Origin: Shimia_B sp038528385
GTDB lineage: Bacteria > Pseudomonadota > Alphaproteobacteria > Rhodobacterales > Rhodobacteraceae
Length of the DNA stretch: 64,000 nt
Direction: 5' to 3'
NCBI GenBank assembly: GCA_038528385.1
Contig: JBCBET010000003.1
Location: forward strand, 310,001 to 374,000
Made by a program: the position numbers and the translations under genes. Below, piece after piece: positions 27,663 through 36,834 of the stretch; positions within the stretch are counted from its first letter, which is position 1; every line of letters begins with the position of its first letter. The notes beneath the pieces were generated by a model. The model was not told where the DNA came from. It did not search any database and saw only the letters and a list, made by a program, of their open reading frames with translations.

Positions 27663-30600
27663 ATGCGCTTTTCGAAACTCAGGTTGAACGGCTTCAAGAG
27701 CTTTGTGGACCCCACGGACCTGATAATCGCCGACGGGCTCACCGGCGTGGTGGGGCCCAATGGCTGCGGCAAGTCGAACCTTCTGGAGGCGCTGCGCTGG
27801 GTCATGGGCGAGAACCGCCCCACGGCCATGCGGGGCGGCGGCATGGAGGACGTGATCTTTGCCGGCGCCGCCACGCGGCCCGCGCGGAACTTCGCGGAGG
27901 TGGCGCTCATCCTCGACAACCAGGAGCGGCTCGCGCCGTCCGGATTCAACGATACCGACAGCCTCGAGATCGTGCGGCGCATCACGCGCGACATCGGGTC
28001 GGCCTTCAAGGCCAATGGAAAAGACACCCGCGCGCGGGACGTCCAGATGCTCTTTGCCGATGCCTCCACCGGCTCGCACTCGCCGTCGCTCGTGCGGCAG
28101 GGCCAGATCAGCGAGCTGATCAATGCCAAGCCGCGCGCGCGGCGGCGGGTGCTTGAAGAGGCGGCCGGCATCAGCGGGCTCTACCAGCGGCGCCACGAGG
28201 CGGAGCTGAAGCTGAAGGGCGCGGAGGCGAACCTGATGCGCGTGGATGACGTGCTCGAGCAGCTCACCGCGCAGCTCGCCTCGCTGGCGCGGCAGGCGCG
28301 GCAGGCGGCGCGGTACCGGGAGATCGGAGCGGAGCTGCGCGTGGCCGAGGGCATGCTGCTCTATCGCCGCTGGAAGGAGGCGGACCTCGCGCGGGCAGAG
28401 GCCGAGGCGGCGCTGCGCGCGGAGGTCACGGGCGCGGCCCGGGCAGAGGCCGCGGCGCGGGAGGCGGCGACGGCGCGGGAGGCGGCAGAGGCGCGCGTGC
28501 CCCCGGCGCGCGAGGAAGAGACCATCGCAGGCGCCGTGCTCCAGCGGCTCACCGTGGAGCGGGACACGCTGGCCCAGCAGGAGCGCGCGGCGCTCGAGGC
28601 GGTGGCGACGCTCGAGAAGCGCATCGCGCAGCTCGGCCATGACATCGAGCGCGAAGAGGGGCTCAACCGCGACGCGGGCGAGACGATCGCGCGGCTCGAC
28701 TGGGAAGCCGGCGAGATCGCGAAGGCCTCGAACGGGTTCGAGGACGACATCGCCGCCGCCGCGGAGGCCGCCCGGGCGTCGGCGGCCGTGCTCGAGGAGC
28801 GCGAAGGCGCGCTCTCGACGGCGAACGAGGATGTGGCCCGCCTCGCCGCGCGGCACCAATCGGCGGTGCGGTTCCGCGATGATGCGGTGCGGGGCGTGGA
28901 GCGGATCGCGGCGCGGTCGAAAGAGGCGTCGGCGGCGGAGGCGGCGGCGCGCGCGGCCCTCGACGGGGTGCGGACGGCGTTCGAGACAGCCGCCCGCGCC
29001 GAGGGCGAGGCACAGGCCGGGGCGGAGGCAGCCGAAGCGGCCCTCGCGGCCGCGGAGACCGCCCGGGCCGAGATCCAGGGGCAGGAAGCCGAGGCAAGGT
29101 CCCGGCGGTCAGAGGCCGAGGGCGAGGCGAGCGCGCTGCGCGCGGAGGTGCAGGCGCTTTCGCGGCTCCTGGCGCGGGACGAGACGGGCGGGGCGCAGGT
29201 GCTCGACGAGCTCACCGTGACCCCGGGCTACGAGAAGGCGCTGGGGGCGGCCCTGGCCGATGACCTCAAGGCGCCGCGCGTCGTCGGCGCGGGCTCGGGC
29301 TGGCGCGCGCTGCCGGATTACGCGGCGCCGCAATCCCTGGCCGCGGGGGTCGCGCCGCTGAGCGCCCATGTCACGCTCCCCGATGTGCTGGCGCGGCGGC
29401 TGGCGCAGGTGGGCGTCGTGTCCGCCGAAGACGCGCCGGGGCTGCAGGCCGAACTCGCGCCCGGTCAGCGGCTGGTGAGCCTCGCGGGCGATCTCTGGCG
29501 CTGGGACGGGTTCGTCGTGGCGGGCGCCGATGCGCCGTCCGCGGCGGCGCTGAAGCTCGAGCAGATGAACCGGCTCACCGCGCTCAAGGCCGAGGAAGAG
29601 GCGGCGGAGGAGGAGGCCCGCGAGGCCCGGGAGGCCCATGACGCGCGCCTCGCGGAGCTGAAAGCGAAAACGGAAGCCGACCAGGCCGCGCGGGACGCGC
29701 GCCGGCAGGCTGACCGCGCCGTGGGCGAAGCGGCGCGCGCGCTCTCGCGGGCCGAGGCGGAGCGCAATCTCACCGAGGGCAAGCTCGAGACACTCACCGC
29801 CGCCGTGGCGCGCATGGAAGACGAACAGAGCGCAGCGCGCGCACAGCTCGCCGAGGCCGAGCGCGGAGTGGCGGAGCTCCCCGATATCGACGCGGCGCGG
29901 GCCGAGCTCGAGGACGTGAAGCTCACCGTGGAGGCGGCGCGGGTCACGATGCTCGCCCACCGCGCGGCCCATGACGAGCTCCGCCGCGTGGGCGAGGCCC
30001 GCACCAAGCGCGCCCAGGAGATCAAGAAGGAGCTGAGCGGCTGGCGCCACCGGCTGGAGACAGCGACGGGCCGCGCGGCGGAGCTCGGCGCGCGGAAAGC
30101 AGCGTCCGAGACGGAGCTCGAGGCCGCGCGCGGCACCCCCGGCGATGTGGCAGCGCGGCGGGAGGCGCTCGCAGGCGATACCCGGACAGCGGAGACGCGG
30201 CGGCGCGCGGCGGCCGATGCGCTGGCCCTGGCGGAGACCGACCTGCGCGCACGGGTCGAGGCCGAGCGCGCGGCGGAGCGGGACGCCTCCCTGGCCCGGG
30301 AGGGCCGGGCGCGCAGCGAGGCGCGCTTCGAGGCCACGAAGGAGACGCTGGAGACCGCCGCGGAGCGGATCAGGGAGGCGCAGTCCGTCTCGCCCGAGGC
30401 CTTGCTCGCCACGCTCGACGCTGATCCCGAGGCGATGCCGGACGCAGAGCGGATCGAGGCCGACGTGGCGCGGCTCCGCCGCCAGCGTGACGCGCTCGGC
30501 GCGGTGAACCTGCGCGCCGAGGAGGATGCCCGGGAGGTGGAGACCGAGCGGGACACGCTGGCCGCCGAGAAGGACGACCTCGAGGCCGCGATCGCCACGC

Positions 30601-31115
30601 TGCGCGCGGGCATCGCCTCGCTCAACAAGGAGGGGCGCGAGCGGCTGCTCGAGGCCTTCGACGAGGTGAACCGCAACTTTTCGGTGCTTTTCACCCATCT
30701 CTTCGGCGGCGGCGAGGCCAAGCTCGTGCTGGTGGAAAGCGAGGACCCGCTCGAGGCCGGGCTCGAGATCATGTGCCAGCCGCCGGGGAAGAAGCTCTCC
30801 ACGCTGTCGCTCCTCTCCGGCGGGGAGCAGACGCTCACGGCGCTCGCGCTGATCTTTGCGGTGTTCCTGGCGAACCCGGCCCCGATCTGCGTGCTCGACG
30901 AGGTGGATGCGCCGCTCGACGACGCCAATGTCACGCGCTTTTGCGATCTCCTCGACGAGATGACGCGGCGCACCGACACGCGCTTTCTCATCATCACGCA
31001 CCACGCGGTGACGATGAGCCGGATGAACCGGCTCTTCGGGGTGACGATGCAGGAGCAGGGGGTGAGCCAGCTCGTCTCCGTCGATCTGGAGGGGGCCGAG
31101 AAGCTCGTGGCCTGA
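27663..31115 (+). CDS. smc: Chromosome segregation ATPase SMC
   Basis: A 1150-residue structural-maintenance-of-chromosomes protein that forms dimers and compacts and segregates the chromosome with ScpA/ScpB. The N-terminal head has FKSFVDPTDL and Walker A GPNGCGKSN near residue 35. Long Ala/Glu/Arg-rich coiled coils flank a hinge near 490-630. The C-terminal head has the signature LSGGEQTLTALAL and Walker B CVLDEVDAPLDD. I chose the ATG at 27663 (MRFSKLRLNGF), the family start. It is divergent from cobW. Confidence 0.96.
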   Translation: MRFSKLRLNGFKSFVDPTDLIIADGLTGVVGPNGCGKSNLLEALRWVMGENRPTAMRGGGMEDVIFAGAATRPARNFAEVALILDNQERLAPSGFNDTDSLEIVRRITRDIGSAFKANGKDTRARDVQMLFADASTGSHSPSLVRQGQISELINAKPRARRRVLEEAAGISGLYQRRHEAELKLKGAEANLMRVDDVLEQLTAQLASLARQARQAARYREIGAELRVAEGMLLYRRWKEADLARAEAEAALRAEVTGAARAEAAAREAATAREAAEARVPPAREEETIAGAVLQRLTVERDTLAQQERAALEAVATLEKRIAQLGHDIEREEGLNRDAGETIARLDWEAGEIAKASNGFEDDIAAAAEAARASAAVLEEREGALSTANEDVARLAARHQSAVRFRDDAVRGVERIAARSKEASAAEAAARAALDGVRTAFETAARAEGEAQAGAEAAEAALAAAETARAEIQGQEAEARSRRSEAEGEASALRAEVQALSRLLARDETGGAQVLDELTVTPGYEKALGAALADDLKAPRVVGAGSGWRALPDYAAPQSLAAGVAPLSAHVTLPDVLARRLAQVGVVSAEDAPGLQAELAPGQRLVSLAGDLWRWDGFVVAGADAPSAAALKLEQMNRLTALKAEEEAAEEEAREAREAHDARLAELKAKTEADQAARDARRQADRAVGEAARALSRAEAERNLTEGKLETLTAAVARMEDEQSAARAQLAEAERGVAELPDIDAARAELEDVKLTVEAARVTMLAHRAAHDELRRVGEARTKRAQEIKKELSGWRHRLETATGRAAELGARKAASETELEAARGTPGDVAARREALAGDTRTAETRRRAAADALALAETDLRARVEAERAAERDASLAREGRARSEARFEATKETLETAAERIREAQSVSPEALLATLDADPEAMPDAERIEADVARLRRQRDALGAVNLRAEEDAREVETERDTLAAEKDDLEAAIATLRAGIASLNKEGRERLLEAFDEVNRNFSVLFTHLFGGGEAKLVLVESEDPLEAGLEIMCQPPGKKLSTLSLLSGGEQTLTALALIFAVFLANPAPICVLDEVDAPLDDANVTRFCDLLDEMTRRTDTRFLIITHHAVTMSRMNRLFGVTMQEQGVSQLVSVDLEGAEKLVA

Positions 31116-31169
31116 GGCCGGCGGGACGACGCTCTTTGCCTGGCGGCAAAGTCGCCCCGCCCACCGTCC

Positions 31170-32504
31170 CTAGAGGCTCGCCAGACCCAGCACGGCGAGA
31201 AGGGCCACGACCGGGATCGCGACGGCGACGACGAAGATGTTGCCGTAGGCCTCCGCGTGTTTCAGCTTCCCGATGCCAAGCAGCGTGACCACCGCGCCGT
31301 TATGGGGCAGCGCGTCGAGGCCCCCGGTGGCGAGGGCGGTGACGCGGTGAAGCTGGGCCGGGGGGATGCCCTCCGCCTCCGCCTCCGCGAGATAGGTCTC
31401 CCCCAGCGCGTCGAGGGCGATGGTCATGCCGCCCGAGGCGGAGCCCGTGATACCCGCGAGGATCGCGGCGGCGGCGGCGAGGCTCACGAGCGGCCCGCCG
31501 GGGATGGCGAGAACGGCCGCCTCGATCGCGGCGAAGCCCGGAAGGCTCGCCACCACGGCGCCGAACCCCACGAGGGCGGCGGTGTTGAAGAGCGGCAAAA
31601 GAGCGGTCTCGGCACCGCCGTTGAGCGTGGGTCGCAGGCTCCCCGCGGGCAGGGGCATGGTGGCGAGCGCAGCGCAGGAGGCCAGCGTCAGCGCAAGGAT
31701 GATCGCCCAGACCCCGCTCGCCGGGGCCGCGCCGAGGCCGCTCAGGGGAAAGAGCCCGTAGACGAGGAGCGCGTTCGTGGCCAGCACGAGAACGAGCGGA
31801 AGCGCGGCACGGGCCACGGCGGGTGCCGGGTGTCCCGCATCGTGATGCGTGCTGCGCGGCGCGAAGCCCTCGCCCGCGCGGCGGAGCCGCCTCGCCCGGT
31901 GCTCGAGCCAGCCCACCCCGCCCAGCGCCATGATGGCCGCCGCCACGAGGCCGAGCCAGGGCGCCGCATAAAGCGAGGTGCCGAAGACCGGGATGGGGAT
32001 CGCGTTCTGCACGGCCGGCGTGCCGGGGAGCGCGGTCATGGTGAAGGTGAAGGCCCCGAGCGCGATGGTCGCCGGGATCATGCGGCGGGGAATGTCGGCG
32101 GAGGCGAAGAGCGAGAGCGCCAGCGGGTAGACGGCGAAGGCCACCACGAAGAGCGAGACACCCCCGTAGGTGAGCACCGCACAGGCCAGCACGATGGCGA
32201 GGATCGCCCGGCCGGCGCCCAGCCGGCGGACGATCCAGCCCGCCACCGCGTCCGCGGCGCCCGTGTCGCGCATGATGCGCCCGAAGACCGCCCCGAGCAG
32301 AAACAGCAGAAAGAAATCGCGCACGAAGCGGGACGTGGCCTCCATGAAGGTCGCGGTGATCGCGGAAAAGACGTTCTCGGAGGCCAGTGCCGCGGCGGCG
32401 GCGGCCGCGAGCGGCGCGAGGAGGAGGATGGGCAGGCCCCGCCAGGCCAGCCCGATGAGTGCGAGCAGGGGGACGATCACGGCCGACATGCCGAGAAAGG
32501 TCAT
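31170..32504 (-). CDS. GntP-family permease
   Basis: A 444-residue polytopic membrane protein with about 12 helices. Its family features are VRDFFLLFLLGAVFGRIM, ALPGTPAVQNAIPIPVFGT and a C-terminal TGSASGGMTIALDALG with LPHNGAVVTLL. GntP-type permeases carry gluconate or related carboxylates. Those with this pattern are often annotated as GntP or citrate-like transporters, and the substrate is not determined. It is tail-to-tail with smc and lies upstream of cobD in the same direction, without an obvious functional link. Confidence 0.86.
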   Translation of the reverse strand: MTFLGMSAVIVPLLALIGLAWRGLPILLLAPLAAAAAAALASENVFSAITATFMEATSRFVRDFFLLFLLGAVFGRIMRDTGAADAVAGWIVRRLGAGRAILAIVLACAVLTYGGVSLFVVAFAVYPLALSLFASADIPRRMIPATIALGAFTFTMTALPGTPAVQNAIPIPVFGTSLYAAPWLGLVAAAIMALGGVGWLEHRARRLRRAGEGFAPRSTHHDAGHPAPAVARAALPLVLVLATNALLVYGLFPLSGLGAAPASGVWAIILALTLASCAALATMPLPAGSLRPTLNGGAETALLPLFNTAALVGFGAVVASLPGFAAIEAAVLAIPGGPLVSLAAAAAILAGITGSASGGMTIALDALGETYLAEAEAEGIPPAQLHRVTALATGGLDALPHNGAVVTLLGIGKLKHAEAYGNIFVVAVAIPVVALLAVLGLASL

Positions 32505-32637
32505 GGGGACGTCTTTCGGTTGCTTACCTCGCGGCGAGCATGGGCAGGGCGCACCCCCGCGTCCAGAGGCATCATGCTGCGCCGCAGAATGTTTTCGCGC
32601 TGGGGCGCCGCACTGCCGCGCTACTGCGCAGGCGCGC

Positions 32638-33540
32638 TCAGCCGCCCACGAGCGCGAGCCCGAGGGCGACGGCGAGCGCGGCGGCCCAGACGCGCCAGAG
32701 CGCGGCGACGGCGGTGTCGATGTCCGCGGGACCGAGGTCGCGGCGGCCCGCCGGGTTCACGAAGGGAAAATCGCGCATCTCGCCGTCATAGGCGCGGGGG
32801 CCGGAGAGCGCGACGCCCTGGGCGCGGGCCAGCGCGCTTTCCGGCCAACCGGCATTGGGGGAGCGGTGGCGCGGGGCCTCTCGGCGCACGGCGGGCCAGG
32901 CGTCGAGGCGGCCATGGGCCGCGAGGATGAGGAGCGCGGTGAGGCGCGCAGGCACCCAGTTGAGCAGGTCGTCGAGGCGCGCCGAGGCCCAGCCGAAGGC
33001 GGCGTGCTTCGGCGTCAGATAGCCCACCATGCTGTCGGCGGTGTTGACGGCCTTGTAGGCGAGCATGGCCGGCAGGCCACCCACCGCGAACCAGAAGGCG
33101 GGGGCAATGACCCCGTCAGAGAGGTTTTCGGCCGCGCTTTCGATGGCCGCCCGTGCGACGGCTGCGCCGTCCATGGCGGCGGTGTCGCGGCCCACGATCA
33201 TGGCGACGGCGCGGCGGCCTCGGGGGAGGCTGTCGCGCATGCCCGTGGCCACGGCGCGCACGTGATCTGCAAGGGAGCGCTGGGCGAGGAGGATCGCGGC
33301 GGCCAGCGCCTCGACGGGCCAGCCCACGGCGGCGATGAGCGTGCCGATGAGCAGCGCGCCCGCGACGAGTGCGAGGACGAGGCCCACCCCCTTGGCCCGC
33401 CGTCCCGCGCCGGAATTCAAGCGCCTGTCGGCCCAGCCGATGGCGCGGCCCATGAGGACAGCGGGGTGCGGCGCGCGATCCCAGAGCCATTTCGGCTCCC
33501 CGAAGACGGCGTCGAGGACCAGGGCGAGGGCGAGGGTCAT
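32638..33540 (-). CDS. cobD: Adenosylcobinamide-phosphate synthase CobD (CbiB)
   Basis: A 300-residue integral membrane enzyme that attaches (R)-1-amino-2-propanol phosphate to the corrin ring. Conserved parts are DAVFGEPKWLWDRAPHPAVL near the start, IVGRDTAAMD, ESAAENLSDGVIAPAFW and AYKAVNTADSMVG. The ATG at 33540 overlaps the cobC stop by 4 bp (ATGA). The pair makes and uses the aminopropanol arm, so coupling is functionally sensible. Confidence 0.95.
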   Translation of the reverse strand: MTLALALVLDAVFGEPKWLWDRAPHPAVLMGRAIGWADRRLNSGAGRRAKGVGLVLALVAGALLIGTLIAAVGWPVEALAAAILLAQRSLADHVRAVATGMRDSLPRGRRAVAMIVGRDTAAMDGAAVARAAIESAAENLSDGVIAPAFWFAVGGLPAMLAYKAVNTADSMVGYLTPKHAAFGWASARLDDLLNWVPARLTALLILAAHGRLDAWPAVRREAPRHRSPNAGWPESALARAQGVALSGPRAYDGEMRDFPFVNPAGRRDLGPADIDTAVAALWRVWAAALAVALGLALVGG

Positions 33541-34520
33541 GACGACGGGACGGCGCTCCCGCGGCCGGCTTCGCCAGCGCGGATCGCCCCGCCCGCCGTC
33601 CCCAGCGCCCGTTCCAGCCGGTCCCATCCGTCCGCCGGAGGCAGGCCGAGGCGGAGCCAGGTCCGGGAGTAGGGAAAGCATCGGATGAGGATGCGGTGCC
33701 GTGCCAGCACGTCCTGGACTTCCAAGGCACCGGCCACGTCGCAGAGGCGAAAGAGGGAGGTGCCGCCGAGGACGCGGGCGCCGTGGGCCTCCAGTAGCCC
33801 GTCGAGGCGGGCGGCGTCTCGGCCCAGGCGGGCGCGCGTGGCCTCTGCCCAGGCGGTGTCTTCGAGGGCGCGGGCGCCGATCTCGAGCGCGGGGCCCGGG
33901 ACGGCCCAGGGGCCCAGCCGCGCGGAGAGCGCCGCGATCAAGGCCGGGTCTCCCATGGCGAAGCCGAGGCGCAGACCGGCGAGGCCCCAGAACTTGCCGA
34001 AGCTCTTGAGGATGAGACGGCCGGGCCGCGTGGCCTCGGCGATGTGGCTTTCGCCCGGTGTCACGTCGCAGAAGCTTTCGTCGATCACAGTGAAGGGCGC
34101 ATTGGGCGCGGGATAGAGCGTGCCGTCTGGGTTGTTGGGATGCACGATGACGGCGGCAGGGGCGTTCTCGCCGATCTCCCAGCCCGCATGACGGAAGCTC
34201 GCGGCGTGCTCGTTATAGGTCCGCTCGGGGATCGACACGCGGTCCGGAGGCACGAGGAACGGAATTTGCGCGATGAGGGCCGATGCGCCGGGGGCGGCGA
34301 CGATGGCGGCCTCGGGCGGCACGCGCCAGAACGCGCGCGCCGCCCCCAGAAGGCGCTCGAGCGCGTCGGTATCGGGCAGGGACGTCCAGGCGGAAGTCTC
34401 CACAGAGACGGGATAGGGCTCCGGATTGATGCCGGTGGACAAATCGAGCCAATCGGCGCGCGCGCCACCGTAGCGCGCCATCGCCGCGTCGACCCCTCCG
34501 CCGTGATCCCTGCCCGCCAT
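33537..34520 (-). CDS. cobC: Threonine-phosphate decarboxylase CobC/CobD-type
   Basis: A 327-residue PLP enzyme of aminotransferase fold, predicted to decarboxylate threonine phosphate to aminopropanol phosphate for cobalamin. Seen are DLSTGINPEPYP, APGASALI, HPNNPDGTLYP, IDESFCD and the PLP lysine in LKSFGKFWGLAGLRLG. It is named cobC in the aerobic-pathway nomenclature. The gene precedes cobD with a 4-bp overlap and is 21 bp from the next upstream gene (glutathionyl-hydroquinone reductase), which could share its transcript. Confidence 0.93.
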   Translation of the reverse strand: MAGRDHGGGVDAAMARYGGARADWLDLSTGINPEPYPVSVETSAWTSLPDTDALERLLGAARAFWRVPPEAAIVAAPGASALIAQIPFLVPPDRVSIPERTYNEHAASFRHAGWEIGENAPAAVIVHPNNPDGTLYPAPNAPFTVIDESFCDVTPGESHIAEATRPGRLILKSFGKFWGLAGLRLGFAMGDPALIAALSARLGPWAVPGPALEIGARALEDTAWAEATRARLGRDAARLDGLLEAHGARVLGGTSLFRLCDVAGALEVQDVLARHRILIRCFPYSRTWLRLGLPPADGWDRLERALGTAGGAIRAGEAGRGSAVPSS

Positions 34521-34541
34521 GGCGCGGACAGGGCCACAGGA

Positions 34542-35531
34542 TCAGGCCGCTTTCAAGACCCCGCGCGCGTGGGGCTGCCACCAGTCGATCTCGGGATTGA
34601 TGGGAATGATCCGATGCGGGTTAATGCTCTCGTGGCTGTAGTGATAGTGGCGCACGATGTGCTCCATGTTCACCGTCTCGGCCACGCCGGGCCATTGGTA
34701 GAGCTCGCGTGCATAGGCCCAGAGCGCCGGGTAGTCGATGAGCCGCGCCTTGTTGCACTTGAAATGCAGGTGGTAGACCGCATCGAAGCGCACGAGCGTG
34801 GTGAAGAGACGCCAATCCGCCTCCGTGAGGCGCTCGCCCAGGAGGTAGCGGTGCGCGGTGAGGCGCTCGTCGAGCCAGTCCATCGTCTCGAAGAGCGGCG
34901 TGACGGCGGCCTCGTAAGCCTCCTGCGTGGTGGCGAAGCCCGATTTGTAGACCCCGTTGTTGAGCGTGTCGTAGATGCGCGCATTCACCGGCTCGATCTC
35001 CTCGCGCAGGTCGGCGGGCCAGAAATCGAGGCGGTTGCCGGTGAGCCCGTCGAAGGCGGAGTTGAACATCCGGATGATCTCGGAGCTTTCGTTGGAGACG
35101 ATGGTGCCCGTCTCCCGGTCCCAGAGGATCGGTACGGTGACGCGTCCCGTCATGCCGGGCTCGGCGCGCTGGTAGACCTCGCGCGCGAAGTCGTAGCCGA
35201 AGAGGCTGTCGCCCGTTGCCCCGTGATCGTCCGTCTCGAAGGTCCAGCCGTCGCCCAGCATGTCGGGATGGACGGCATCCACGGTGATGAGATCCTCGAG
35301 GCCCTTCAACTTGCGAAAGATGAGCGCGCGATGCGCCCAGGGGCAGGCATAGGAGACGTACATGTGGTAGCGGCCTGCCTCCGCCTTGTAGCCGCCCGTG
35401 CCCGAGGGGCCGGGCGCCCCGTCGGGCGTGATCCAGTTGCGGAATTTCGCCTCGGAGCGTTTGAACGCGCCGCCGGTGGATTTCGTGTCGTACCATTTGT
35501 CGACCCATTGGCCGTCAACGAGAAGTCCCAT
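34542..35531 (-). CDS. Glutathionyl-hydroquinone reductase (Xi-class GST, YqjG family)
   Basis: A 329-residue glutathione transferase of the Xi class. Catalytic Cys63 sits in YACPWAHRAL, and ERLTEADWRLFTTLVRFD, HFKCNKARLIDYP and the C-terminal NPHRIIPINP are typical. These enzymes remove glutathione from glutathionyl-hydroquinones and may maintain quinones. I chose the ATG at 35531 (MGLLVDGQWVDKWYD). Only 13 bp separate this start from that of the divergent MFS gene, leaving little room for promoters. Confidence 0.92.
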   Translation of the reverse strand: MGLLVDGQWVDKWYDTKSTGGAFKRSEAKFRNWITPDGAPGPSGTGGYKAEAGRYHMYVSYACPWAHRALIFRKLKGLEDLITVDAVHPDMLGDGWTFETDDHGATGDSLFGYDFAREVYQRAEPGMTGRVTVPILWDRETGTIVSNESSEIIRMFNSAFDGLTGNRLDFWPADLREEIEPVNARIYDTLNNGVYKSGFATTQEAYEAAVTPLFETMDWLDERLTAHRYLLGERLTEADWRLFTTLVRFDAVYHLHFKCNKARLIDYPALWAYARELYQWPGVAETVNMEHIVRHYHYSHESINPHRIIPINPEIDWWQPHARGVLKAA

Positions 35532-35544
35532 ATTGCGTGCCTCC

Positions 35545-36834
35545 ATGGCTGATGAACGAGAGATACGCCCGGACGCCCCCGCGAAAACGCCGATGGGCGC
35601 GCGGGCGGGCTGCGGCAATGCACAGGACGAGGCGGGGACGGACGAAACCGAGGCGCCCGTGGCGGCGCGACCGCCGTCCCTCGCCCTCCTCATGGCGGTC
35701 TCCGGGCTCTCGATCGTGACGCTCAACATGTTCTTGCCCGCGCTCGCCGTGATCGCGCGGGATTTCGGGGTGAGTTACGCCACCGCGAGCTGGGCCGTCT
35801 CGGGCTATCTGGCGGTGACGGCGGGGCTGCAGCTCCTGCTCGGGCCGGTGTCGGACCGGGTGGGGCGGCGGCCTGTCGTGCTCTGCGCCATGGCGGCCTT
35901 CACGGTGCTGTCGGTCGTTTGCGCCTTGGCCGAAAGCTTTGCCGTCTTCCTCGCGGCGCGGCTCCTGCAGGGGGTGGTGATCGCGGGCTCCACCATGGCG
36001 CTCGCGGCGGTGCGTGATACCGAGGCGCCCCGCGCCGCCGCGCGCCGCATCTCCTGGGTGGCGATGGGCATGGCCATCGGGCCCATGGTCGGGCCGATGA
36101 TCGGTGGTGTTCTAGACGCGGCACTGGGATGGCGGTCGATCTTCTGGACGCTCGCGGGGGCGGGCGCTGTGCTCACCGCGATCATCGCCCTTTTCTGGCG
36201 GGAGACCAACCTGACCCGCTCAGTGAGTTTCGGCGCGCAGTTCCGCGCCTATCCCGCCCTCGTCGCCTCGCCCGTCTTCTGGTCGTTCTCAGGGGTCATC
36301 ATCACCGGGGTGGGGTGCTTTTACGTCTTCATCTCCAGCGCGCCGCTCGTGGCCGCGCGCGTGCTGGAGATCAACTCCGCCGAGCTCGGCCTCGCCATCG
36401 GGATCATCACAATGGGCTTTTTCGTGGGCAATGGCGTCTCGGGGCGCGTGGCGGAGCGGGCGGGGCTGGGGCCCATGGTCCTCGCGGGACGCGTGGTCCA
36501 GCTCGCGGCGATCGCGCTCAACCTGCTGCTGCTCGGCGTGGGCCTTTTCAACCCGCTTACCTTCTTCGGGCTCATGGCGCTGGTGGGGTTCGGGAACGGG
36601 ATCGCCAATCCATCGGCCCATGCGGGGCTGATGTCGGTGGACCCACGGCTCGCGGGCAGTGCGGCGGGGCTCTCGGGCGCGCTCGTGCTGGCCTTCGGCG
36701 CGTTTTTCACCGCCATCTCCGCGCGGCTCGTGGAGGCCGGTCCGCCGGCGACGACGCTCCTCGTGACGCTTCTCGTGATCGGTTTGGCGGGCGTGTGGAC
36801 CGCTTATGCGGCCTTCAGGCTTTCGCGGACGTGA
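35545..36834 (+). CDS. MFS transporter, Bcr/CflA drug-resistance family
   Basis: A 429-residue transporter of 12 predicted helices. It has the family motif LGPVSDRVGRRPVVL between helices 2 and 3 and MALAAVRDTEAPRAAARRIS. The first 45 residues are hydrophilic and not typical, so translation might really start further in, for example at the ATG of MAVSGLSIVTL (35692). It exports small molecules by proton antiport; the substrate is unknown. The 3-prime end overlaps the convergent bchO by 31 bp, and this marks the left border of the photosynthesis cluster. Confidence 0.85.
   Translation: MADEREIRPDAPAKTPMGARAGCGNAQDEAGTDETEAPVAARPPSLALLMAVSGLSIVTLNMFLPALAVIARDFGVSYATASWAVSGYLAVTAGLQLLLGPVSDRVGRRPVVLCAMAAFTVLSVVCALAESFAVFLAARLLQGVVIAGSTMALAAVRDTEAPRAAARRISWVAMGMAIGPMVGPMIGGVLDAALGWRSIFWTLAGAGAVLTAIIALFWRETNLTRSVSFGAQFRAYPALVASPVFWSFSGVIITGVGCFYVFISSAPLVAARVLEINSAELGLAIGIITMGFFVGNGVSGRVAERAGLGPMVLAGRVVQLAAIALNLLLLGVGLFNPLTFFGLMALVGFGNGIANPSAHAGLMSVDPRLAGSAAGLSGALVLAFGAFFTAISARLVEAGPPATTLLVTLLVIGLAGVWTAYAAFRLSRT

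Noticed and set aside
27599..30507. Long Arg/Ala/Ser-rich frames inside smc on both strands
   Set aside because: They are typical shadow frames of GC-rich coiled-coil genes, without domains or ribosome-binding sites.
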